Shown here piece by piece: positions 1 through 4,966 of a DNA stretch of 32,582 bases. The notes beneath the pieces are model-generated. The model saw only the letters and a program-made list of their open reading frames with translations, did no database searches and was not told the origin of the DNA. The stretch is from positions 1 through 32,582 of the IMG/VR virus record IMGVR_UViG_3300029954_000054; one strand, 5' to 3'. This stretch comes from a virus. The position numbers and the translations under genes are program-made. Position 1 is the first letter of the stretch. Each line of letters opens with the position of its first letter.

Positions 1-1
1 T

Positions 2-97
2 GTCTACGTCAACGCGGGTTCAGCTGAGGAAGCGATCCGAAAAGCGCTCCCAGAGCTGTCCGAACAGGCAAAGCGACACAACGACGAAACGCCCTAG
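2..97 (+). CDS. C-terminal end of an unrecognised early protein (partial)
   Basis: An open frame enters from the left edge and ends at TAG (95-97), giving 31 residues with a basic and acidic, probably helical end. The start lies outside the window, so no function can be assigned. The last codons read through CGAAAC, and the stop codon sits in the loop of the first hairpin of the RNA element at 85-131. This gene therefore overlaps the element, whereas the later genes stop just before theirs. The frame is supported by its position at the head of a same-strand series. Confidence 0.5.
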   Translation, partial: VYVNAGSAEEAIRKALPELSEQAKRHNDETP

Positions 98-131
98 CGG
101 CGTCCCCGGCAATCATGCCGGACCGATGAGG
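85..131 (+). ncRNA. Hammerhead-like leader element, copy 1
   Basis: Order of blocks: CGAAAC (85-90); a 5-bp hairpin with a CTAGC loop counted from the last A of GAAA; GTC (102-104); one unpaired C; a CCGGC/GCCGG hairpin (106-121) with loop AATCAT; A122; then CCGATGAGG (123-131). This is the block order of a type II (stem II open) hammerhead, but core U4 is C and no extended stem II is visible. The 3' end, GAGGAG, supplies the ribosome binding site of the gene at 141. Confidence 0.6.
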
Positions 132-140
132 AGAACTCAC

Positions 141-419
141 ATGAGCAACAACCCATGGCAGCTCTACGACACCGTAGAGGGCTGGAAGACCGCCAGCGCC
201 GAACTCGAGGCTGCTCTCAAGACCGCCGTCCGGAACGCCCATTTGGCGCGTGCCGACGGGTGGTCGGTCGCCGTGGCGACGCGGCGCTACTTCGACGAGA
301 TGGAGCCCATGCTCAGGAAATACCGCGAGTTTGGTGCCAACGACTCCGAAGGCCTTCACAGGCTGGAAGACGTCATCGACCGTGAACTCGGTTCTGGCGC
401 CAGTCGCGAACGCCTATAA
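141..419 (+). CDS. Small early phage protein, unknown function
   Basis: A 92-residue charged, mostly helical protein with no signal peptide, membrane segment or cysteine cluster; I do not recognise the family. ATG 141 is chosen because GAGGAG lies 6 bases upstream. An in-frame ATG at 126 lies inside the conserved GATGAG block of the RNA element and has no binding site of its own. The gene stops at TAA (417-419), directly before the second RNA element. It is the first complete member of the early series, all of which share this kind of leader. Confidence 0.7.
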   Translation: MSNNPWQLYDTVEGWKTASAELEAALKTAVRNAHLARADGWSVAVATRRYFDEMEPMLRKYREFGANDSEGLHRLEDVIDRELGSGASRERL

Positions 420-472
420 CGAAACCCGCCTTGGCGGGTCCGGCCTGGAATCAACCAGGCCACTGACGAAGG
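420..472 (+). ncRNA. Hammerhead-like leader element, copy 2 (intact CUGANGA core)
   Basis: It starts one base after the TAA of the previous gene. CGAAAC (420-425) leads into a GC hairpin whose tip can form a CUUG tetraloop, then GTC (438-440), one unpaired C, a 7-bp hairpin GGCCTGG/CCAGGCC with loop AATCAA, A462, and CTGACGA (463-469). The last block fits the hammerhead consensus CUGANGA exactly. The A at 470 cannot pair with C420, so stem II is not evident. AAGGA at the 3' end acts as binding site for the ATG at 483. Confidence 0.65.
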
Positions 473-482
473 ACCACGCCCA

Positions 483-704
483 ATGGCAACGAAGCTCGAA
501 GAGCTCGTGGAAATCGAGGGATTCGAAAAGGACACCCTCGCGTTCCTGCAGGCATTTTCGCACGACAGCGTCTGCCCTGCGATCTGCATGAACCCCGGCT
601 GCTCCTACACATCGGAGCTGGAGCCGGATCAGACGGAGGGCTGGTGCGAGGAATGCGACACGGGCTCGATGAAGTCCGGAATGGTCCTCGCAGGCGTCAT
701 CTGA
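483..704 (+). CDS. Small cysteine-motif protein, possible zinc ribbon
   Basis: A 73-residue protein with Cys residues in the pattern C-x3-C-x4-C in its middle and C-x2-C (CEEC) about 20 residues later. This is the spacing of a small zinc-binding ribbon, though metal binding is inference. No known family is recognised. The start follows AAGGA at the end of the preceding RNA element. The stop overlaps the next start as TGATG, so translation of the following gene is probably coupled, which fits the absence of an RNA element between the two. Confidence 0.65.
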   Translation: MATKLEELVEIEGFEKDTLAFLQAFSHDSVCPAICMNPGCSYTSELEPDQTEGWCEECDTGSMKSGMVLAGVI

Positions 705-928
705 TGTCCGCATCGATCACGCCCGAACAGCGGGCCGCTCTGAACGCCGTCGCAGACGCGATTTGCGAGGCCGTGAGGGCCACCGGGGCACATGGTGCTC
801 CCGGAGGCCACATCTACGCTGGCCTGATGTCCTCGGGCTGTACGTTGAGCCAGTACACCTCCATCATGGGGATCCTGGTGCGCAACGGGCGCCTGCGCCG
901 GGAGGGAGAACTCTACTTCCCCGGCTGA
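704..928 (+). CDS. Small winged-helix-like protein, unknown function
   Basis: A 74-residue protein. The C-terminal part (IMGILVRNGRLRREGELYFPG, written here as ILVRNGRL then RREGELYF) looks like the recognition helix and wing of a small winged-helix fold; this is a resemblance only. Its ATG overlaps the TGA of the previous gene by one base. It is the only gene of this block without a hammerhead-like leader, consistent with start by coupling. DNA binding is possible but not shown. Confidence 0.6.
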   Translation: MSASITPEQRAALNAVADAICEAVRATGAHGAPGGHIYAGLMSSGCTLSQYTSIMGILVRNGRLRREGELYFPG

Positions 929-937
929 ACGGAACCG

Positions 938-990
938 CCACGAAACCCCTGCGGGGGTCGCAACCCATCACGGTTGCAAGATGAGTGGAG
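938..990 (+). ncRNA. Hammerhead-like leader element, copy 3 (degenerate core, paired stem II)
   Basis: CGAAAC (941-946), CCCC/GGGG hairpin with TGCG loop, GTC (957-959), hairpin GCAACC/GGTTGC (960-977) with loop CATCAC, then AAGATGAG (978-985). This is the only copy where the flanks can pair as stem II: CCAC (938-941) with GTGG (985-988). On the other hand the C and U of CUGAUGA are both A here and the extra unpaired C after GTC is absent. TGGAG provides the binding site of the next gene. Confidence 0.5.
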
Positions 991-999
991 AATCACCAC

Positions 1000-1371
1000 A
1001 TGAATCAGGTAGTTACGCCCATCGACCTTGAACATCCCAGGACGATCAGGGCGGTCATCGAAGAGCTCAATGAACGAATGAAACCTCTGCTCCAGTCAAT
1101 GGAAGCGGAAGGGTTCAGCTGGCCTTGGTGGAACGAGAAAGAACCCGATCATGACGACAGAATGGTGATGCCAAAGCGTTGGTATTACCTGTCTGTCTAC
1201 GCCGTGCGCGGCAACTCCGAGGCCCATTGCGTCCACTTCGACCTCATCATCCCTCCCCTGGACGGGGAACGGACCTGCCGGCTTCACACCGTCGGCTTTA
1301 TGAAGGTCTGGGGTGGATGGAATGCGGCCTTCAGGATCGCCAACGCGGCGACATTGATCCTTCACGAATAG
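1000..1371 (+). CDS. Early phage protein, unknown function
   Basis: A 123-residue soluble protein with a tryptophan-rich stretch (FSWPWWNEKE) near residues 34-44 and a beta-rich second half. I do not recognise the family. ATG 1000 is preferred over GTG 985, because TGGAGA lies about 9 bases before ATG 1000 and GTG 985 falls in the conserved end of the RNA element. It ends at TAG (1369-1371), one base before the next element. Codon use is like its neighbours. Confidence 0.7.
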   Translation: MNQVVTPIDLEHPRTIRAVIEELNERMKPLLQSMEAEGFSWPWWNEKEPDHDDRMVMPKRWYYLSVYAVRGNSEAHCVHFDLIIPPLDGERTCRLHTVGFMKVWGGWNAAFRIANAATLILHE

Positions 1372-1372
1372 A

Positions 1373-1419
1373 CGAAACCCCCTCGGGGGTCCGGCCGGAA
1401 TCAACCGGCCACCGATGAG
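1373..1419 (+). ncRNA. Hammerhead-like leader element, copy 4
   Basis: CGAAAC (1373-1378), CCCC/GGGG hairpin with CTCG loop, GTC (1389-1391), unpaired C1392, hairpin GGCCGG/CCGGCC (1393-1410) with loop AATCAA, A1411, CCGATGAG (1412-1419). Core U4 is C. The flanks allow two base pairs of stem II (GU with AC). Unlike the others it lacks a good GGAG-type site, so GATGAG itself is the only purine-rich stretch before the ATG at 1429. Confidence 0.6.
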
Positions 1420-1428
1420 TAACACGCA

Positions 1429-1821
1429 ATGGCCGATTACAGCTTTCGTTGGACTTGCTCTTACGGCGATGAGGTAAACTACCAGGTCTATGGCGACGGA
1501 CAGCCCTACGAGGCGACCGTGCGCTGGGAGGCTTCTGATTACTTCCGAAGCATCTGGAACGGCGATGAGGCGTCCTGGCAGGCCCAGTGCGTCGCCGCCA
1601 TCGGCCTGATCCGCGGCCGCACGTGTGAGCCCATGTCGCAAGACGTGGTCGACGCGTTCAACGCCTGGCGGGCTCACGAGCACGCCCGGGGCATCGCCGA
1701 GTTGAAAGCGAACCCAGGAAAATACGGCGTCATCGACGAAAACGATGATCTCCACAAGCCCCCGCCGGTTGTGCGTGGCGCTTACTGGGGTGATGGAAAA
1801 TGGATCATCACCTCGCCCTGA
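1429..1821 (+). CDS. Early phage protein, unknown function
   Basis: A 130-residue soluble protein. The first half is beta-rich and aromatic (SFRWTCSYGDEVNYQVYG), the middle is helical (VVDAFNAWRAHEHARGIAEL) and the end returns to short strands. No recognised domain. The start is fixed by position: ATG 1429 is the first after the RNA element, although the binding site is weak. It ends at TGA (1819-1821), one base before copy 5. Probably co-transcribed with the rest of the early block. Confidence 0.7.
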   Translation: MADYSFRWTCSYGDEVNYQVYGDGQPYEATVRWEASDYFRSIWNGDEASWQAQCVAAIGLIRGRTCEPMSQDVVDAFNAWRAHEHARGIAELKANPGKYGVIDENDDLHKPPPVVRGAYWGDGKWIITSP

Positions 1822-1822
1822 A

Positions 1823-1872
1823 CGAAACTGCCTGCGGGCAGTCCCCCGGGAATCACCCCGGGACCGATGAGG
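1823..1872 (+). ncRNA. Hammerhead-like leader element, copy 5
   Basis: CGAAAC (1823-1828), TGCC/GGCA hairpin with TGCG loop, GTC (1841-1843), unpaired C1844, hairpin CCCGGG/CCCGGG (1845-1862) with loop AATCAC, A1863, CCGATGAGG (1864-1872). Core U4 is C. The first 21 bases are identical to copy 6, while the second hairpin differs by compensating changes, so the pairing and not the sequence is kept. GAGG serves the ATG at 1882. Confidence 0.6.
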
Positions 1873-1881
1873 CTGAATCCG

Positions 1882-2262
1882 ATGAAGAAGAAGATCGCAG
1901 CACCACGTTACAACGAGGTCGCACTGACCGACGTTGAACTCCCCCAGCCTGCGACGTTGACCGTCGCGGAGCTGATCGACCGCTACCCGAACAACGACAT
2001 CCTGCATTGCAGCACCAAGCGTGACACCAAGGACTATGAGGTCCTGGAGTGGCCGCAGGGTCTGTACGTCAAGGACAAGCTGTCCGGCGGCGACACCATG
2101 GCGCGCGAGTATCTCGGTCGCCTCGGTCACTTCCCAAGCCTGGAGCAGGCGCGCGCTTTTATCCGGCGTCGCAAGGAGGCGATCGTCGCCGCCAGGAACG
2201 GGGGCGCGGACATCGACACGGTTGTCGATGCGGGAGAGGTAAAGCTGCTGACAGCAGCTTGA
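1882..2262 (+). CDS. Early phage protein, unknown function
   Basis: A 126-residue basic-start protein (MKKKIAAPRYNEV) with a predicted helix rich in arginine and lysine near residues 85-105 (SLEQARAFIRRRKEAIVAAR). No family recognised; nucleic-acid binding is conceivable from the basic helix but unproven. ATG 1882 has GAGG 9 bases upstream, while the in-frame ATG at 1867 lies in the GATGAGG block of the RNA element. The stop TGA (2260-2262) directly abuts copy 6. Confidence 0.7.
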   Translation: MKKKIAAPRYNEVALTDVELPQPATLTVAELIDRYPNNDILHCSTKRDTKDYEVLEWPQGLYVKDKLSGGDTMAREYLGRLGHFPSLEQARAFIRRRKEAIVAARNGGADIDTVVDAGEVKLLTAA

Positions 2263-2313
2263 CGAAACTGCCTGCGGGCAGTCCCCCTGGAATCAACCAG
2301 GGACAGATGAGGG
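2263..2313 (+). ncRNA. Hammerhead-like leader element, copy 6
   Basis: CGAAAC (2263-2268), TGCC/GGCA hairpin with TGCG loop, GTC (2281-2283), unpaired C2284, hairpin CCCTGG/CCAGGG (2285-2302) with loop AATCAA, A2303, CAGATGAGGG (2304-2313). Core U4 is A. Compared with copy 5 the second stem changed on both strands and stays paired. GAGGG is the binding site for ATG 2323. Confidence 0.6.
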
Positions 2314-2322
2314 CCATGACAA

Positions 2323-2790
2323 ATGCTGGTGGACGACTTACGCGCCCAGGTGGCAATTTGCCTGATGGAGCGCAACTCCAGCCTGAAGGCTTCCGACGTG
2401 GAAGACTTCGTGGAGAGCTACCTCGACACCGCCGTGGAGAACGTCCGGATCGACGATCCCGACGATCCCGACGCGGAAATGTCCGACTATATCCCCGACG
2501 ATTGTCGCGGATGGCACGACGAGACGATCGACGCAGCCATACGGCAAGGCGTCGATTTCCTGTCGGATTGCTGCGTCATGATCGACTGCTGCAATCACAG
2601 CCGCGGCTTTCCCATGCGGGACCTGGCGCAGATGTTTTTCTACTCCAGGAACGGCTACGGCTCCGGCGAGGGTTTTTGGCCCGAGGGCGGCGGCTGCGGG
2701 CACTGCTCGGGGCCGCTCCAGACCTACTGTGAAAATTCCGGCAAGGCGAACCTGACCATGAACAGGGCCAGGTTTCTCGTGTGGGAATAA
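2323..2790 (+). CDS. Cysteine-rich early protein, unknown function
   Basis: A 155-residue acidic protein with many cysteines: a cluster DCCVMIDCC near residues 86-94, then CGHC and a further C near residues 125-136. The CGHC plus paired cysteines suggests a metal-binding or disulfide-rich C-terminal half; the N-terminal half is helical and acidic (repeat of DDPDDPDAE). I do not recognise a family. ATG 2323 is 9 bases after GAGGG; an out-of-frame ATG at 2316 leads nowhere sensible. It ends with TAA (2788-2790) shortly before copy 7. Confidence 0.7.
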   Translation: MLVDDLRAQVAICLMERNSSLKASDVEDFVESYLDTAVENVRIDDPDDPDAEMSDYIPDDCRGWHDETIDAAIRQGVDFLSDCCVMIDCCNHSRGFPMRDLAQMFFYSRNGYGSGEGFWPEGGGCGHCSGPLQTYCENSGKANLTMNRARFLVWE

Positions 2791-2795
2791 TAATT

Positions 2796-2850
2796 CGAAA
2801 CGGCTTCGGCCGTCCGCCCGGCAATCACGCCGCGGCACTGATGAATAGGA
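2796..2850 (+). ncRNA. Hammerhead-like leader element, copy 7 (intact CUGAUGA core)
   Basis: CGAAAC (2796-2801), GGC hairpin closed by a UUCG tetraloop, GTC (2812-2814), unpaired C2815, hairpin GCC-CGGC / GCCG-c-GGC (2816-2836) with one bulged C and loop AATCAC, A2837, CTGATGA (2838-2844). All core bases of the hammerhead consensus are present, except that the C2815/A2837 pair is a mismatch and stem II is not closed. AGGAGA at 2847-2852 serves the ATG at 2861. Confidence 0.65.
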
Positions 2851-2860
2851 GAGACCGACA

Positions 2861-3607
2861 ATGGACTCTTTTGAATTCGCAAGCTTTCGTTTTCCGCGCA
2901 AAATTCCACAGCTCGTCCCGACGTCCTATTGCGGCACCCCAGAGGTGTTCAAGCGGCCGGCGGGCAGGAAGCACCACTACAAGGTGAGCGGCAGCTACTA
3001 CGGCTCGCCAACGCCGATCACGAAGGAAAACCCGAAGACCGGAGACGGCTTCTATCTCGATTGCGATTTCCACCCAGGTCTGCGCTGGACCTGGTGCGAC
3101 AAGATCGCAGACATCCGCATCGACCATCGGGGCTGGTGGACGAACGACCTCGGCGACGGCGAGACAATCCGTGGCGTCGTTTTTCGTCTTCCGCACGGCC
3201 GGGGATTCCTGGCCGGACACGCGATGGGCGAAGGGATGTTGTCAACCTTGTGTTGCAAGGTCTGGGACAACGAGAGAGATGCCGCCTACGAGGCCGACCG
3301 CATGGCGGAGCGCGCCGCGCAGAAGGAGCGGGATTACCAGCGTGCCTGGCGGGCCGGCATGGACGCCGCCGATCTCGAGACCACGATCCGGGACTTCCGG
3401 ACCGAGCTGTTGGCTCTGATCCGGGAGTTCCGGGAGTTTAGCCGCCTGGGTCGCGTCTACCCGACCTTGCGCGCCTTCCTGATGGAAGACATACGCGAGC
3501 TCCTCGGGAGCATCCGCAAGGCGAGGAAAGAGCGGGACGAGCTGAAGGCCGATTACTCGGCCTGGCAGCCAGACGCGTATTACGAAGGCTACAGGTGTGG
3601 GGGATAA
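2861..3607 (+). CDS. Last gene of the early block, unknown function, coiled-coil segment
   Basis: A 248-residue protein. Residues 1-130 are beta-rich and aromatic. Residues about 140-225 are strongly charged helices (AERAAQKERDYQRAW; KARKERDELKAD), likely coiled coil. The end is AYYEGYRCGG. No family recognised. ATG 2861 follows AGGAGA by about 8 bases. It is the largest gene of the early series and lies directly before the terminator at 3622-3667, so it closes the transcription unit. Confidence 0.75.
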   Translation: MDSFEFASFRFPRKIPQLVPTSYCGTPEVFKRPAGRKHHYKVSGSYYGSPTPITKENPKTGDGFYLDCDFHPGLRWTWCDKIADIRIDHRGWWTNDLGDGETIRGVVFRLPHGRGFLAGHAMGEGMLSTLCCKVWDNERDAAYEADRMAERAAQKERDYQRAWRAGMDAADLETTIRDFRTELLALIREFREFSRLGRVYPTLRAFLMEDIRELLGSIRKARKERDELKADYSAWQPDAYYEGYRCGG

Positions 3608-3621
3608 CCCCCACCACGACA

Positions 3622-3667
3622 CGAAACAGCCCACCCGGCAGGAAAATCCTGCCGGGTGGGCTTTTTT
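3622..3667 (+). terminator. Rho-independent terminator built on a CGAAAC element start
   Basis: A 15-bp perfect hairpin (3629-3643 with 3647-3661, loop AAA) is followed by six T (3662-3667), a textbook intrinsic terminator. It begins with CGAAAC at 3622-3627, shortly after the stop of the last early gene, exactly where the seven RNA elements begin. It therefore looks like an eighth element whose first hairpin was lengthened into a terminator. Confidence 0.9.
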
Positions 3668-3705
3668 GCGTCATCGGCACCGGATGTGTTTTTCCATTTT
3701 TCGCG

Positions 3706-3734
3706 TTGCGCATCACATTCCTCCGTGATACGGC
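3706..3734 (+). promoter_or_regulatory. Candidate promoter and operator of the recombination operon
   Basis: TTGCGC (3706-3711), a 17-base spacer and TACGGC (3729-3734) make a weak sigma70-type promoter just after the terminator and before the first gene of the next operon. The spacer holds an inverted repeat TCAC-N8-GTGA (3713-3728), a natural place for a repressor. The same half-sites with the same spacing recur at 17959-17974. The -10 match is poor, so the promoter call is tentative; the repeat is seen directly. Confidence 0.4.
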
Positions 3735-3766
3735 TGGCCGCTTCGTGAGCACCGAAAGTTGAAATC

Positions 3767-4117
3767 ATGCGCAATCTGACTGACAAGTTCGTCTCTCTGG
3801 AGCGACGCGACCAGGTCCCCCGCCCGAGCGACACGCCGGTGCCCGGCACCTATTTGGTGCGCCTCGTCCGCAAGGGCCCTTTGATCCCCGCGCGCATCGA
3901 CTGCGTCGGCGGGCTGTGGTCGGTCACCATCAACGGTGTCCTGCAGGGGCCGGCGCAAAGCGAGCCGTTCCTGGCGGCCGGCATGGACCGCGCCTTCCTT
4001 GGGCTGCGGGTGCCGGAGGCGGAATACGACCGCCGGCTGGGCTGGAAGGACATCCCGGGCCACCCCAACGCCACTCCCAACAGGCCGATCGATTTCAACC
4101 AAATCCCCGTGCTCTGA
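3767..4117 (+). CDS. Conserved-looking phage protein, unknown function
   Basis: A 116-residue soluble, beta-rich protein (GTYLVRLVRKGPLIPARI; GGLWSVTINGVL). It is the first gene of the plus-strand recombination operon, 150 bases after the terminator. The binding site before ATG 3767 is weak (GAAAG). No function is assigned. Its place before the ERF gene suggests a role in early DNA metabolism or its control, but this is context only. Confidence 0.7.
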   Translation: MRNLTDKFVSLERRDQVPRPSDTPVPGTYLVRLVRKGPLIPARIDCVGGLWSVTINGVLQGPAQSEPFLAAGMDRAFLGLRVPEAEYDRRLGWKDIPGHPNATPNRPIDFNQIPVL

Positions 4118-4132
4118 AAGGACAGACATTCC

Positions 4133-4966
4133 ATGCCCGACATCTATCCGGGGGCCGGTCACAACAGCGGCGCCTGTGTCGCCCCCGATATCGATCTCCT
4201 GATCGATCCGGAAATTCTGACCGAGCAATGGGCGGCGGACCACGCGGCCGGTCTCGAGCGGCGCGATGCGCTGCTGGCGCGGGTCGACCGCTTCCGCGAG
4301 GAAAACCCCGCCGGCGTGACCACCGAGGCCGAGGCCGAGTTCGCGTCCGACCTCGCCGCCCAGATCGCCTCCGCGGCCACGCCGGCGGCCACGCTGCACG
4401 AGATCAAGAAGGCGCCCTTTCTGGCGGCCGGGCGTGCCGCGGACGCCTTCTTCATGCACGGGTGGTCCGCCCGGCTACAGGCGGCCGTCGGCTATTTCAC
4501 GGGCAACGGGGCCAAGGGCCAGCCTTTGGGCGTGCTGACCAAATACCAGCGCGAAAAGGCCGAGACGGAACGTCTCCTCCGTGAGGAGGCAGCGAAACAG
4601 GCGGCTGAGGAGGCCGCACAGGCGGCGGCAGCGGCGGCGGCGGCCAAGAGCGCCGATCTCGACGACAACGCCCTCCAGCAAGCGGAGATGGCCGAGCTGG
4701 CGGCTGCGGCGGCCCGTGCGCCGGTGGCCGACCTCTCGCGCACGCGGGGCCCGTACGGCTCCACCACCAGCCTGCGGGCGAACTGGACCTGGGAGGGCGT
4801 GGATCTGATGGAGCTCGTCAAGGCGGTGGCGGAGGGACGCGCCCCGCTCAATTACCTGACCTACAACGTCCCCGTGATTGGCGGGGCCGTGCGCCCCAAG
4901 GACGGGGTCCGGGAAATCCCGGGCATCAAGATCTGGAACGCCTCCAGCTCCCAGGTGCGCAAGTGA
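4133..4966 (+). CDS. Alanine-rich phage protein upstream of ERF, unknown function
   Basis: A 277-residue protein. It starts with PGAGHNSG, a short motif often seen at the start of alphaproteobacterial phage proteins. Residues about 60-105 are helical; residues 140-200 are a long alanine- and glutamate-rich helix, likely coiled coil. A compact C-terminal part ends in IPGIKIWNASSSQVRK. AAAGGACAG precedes ATG 4133. Its stop overlaps the next start (GTGA), so it is coupled to the annealing protein and may be an accessory recombination factor; that role is inferred from position. Confidence 0.7.
   Translation: MPDIYPGAGHNSGACVAPDIDLLIDPEILTEQWAADHAAGLERRDALLARVDRFREENPAGVTTEAEAEFASDLAAQIASAATPAATLHEIKKAPFLAAGRAADAFFMHGWSARLQAAVGYFTGNGAKGQPLGVLTKYQREKAETERLLREEAAKQAAEEAAQAAAAAAAAKSADLDDNALQQAEMAELAAAAARAPVADLSRTRGPYGSTTSLRANWTWEGVDLMELVKAVAEGRAPLNYLTYNVPVIGGAVRPKDGVREIPGIKIWNASSSQVRK

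Noticed and set aside
126-1869. Upstream ATG/GTG starts at 126, 985 and 1867 for early genes
   Set aside because: They fall inside the conserved GAUGAG block of the RNA elements and have no binding site of their own; the next in-frame ATGs have proper spacing.
1096-2130. Long minus-strand reading frame across three early genes
   Set aside because: It crosses conserved RNA elements and complete plus-strand genes; no recognisable domain.
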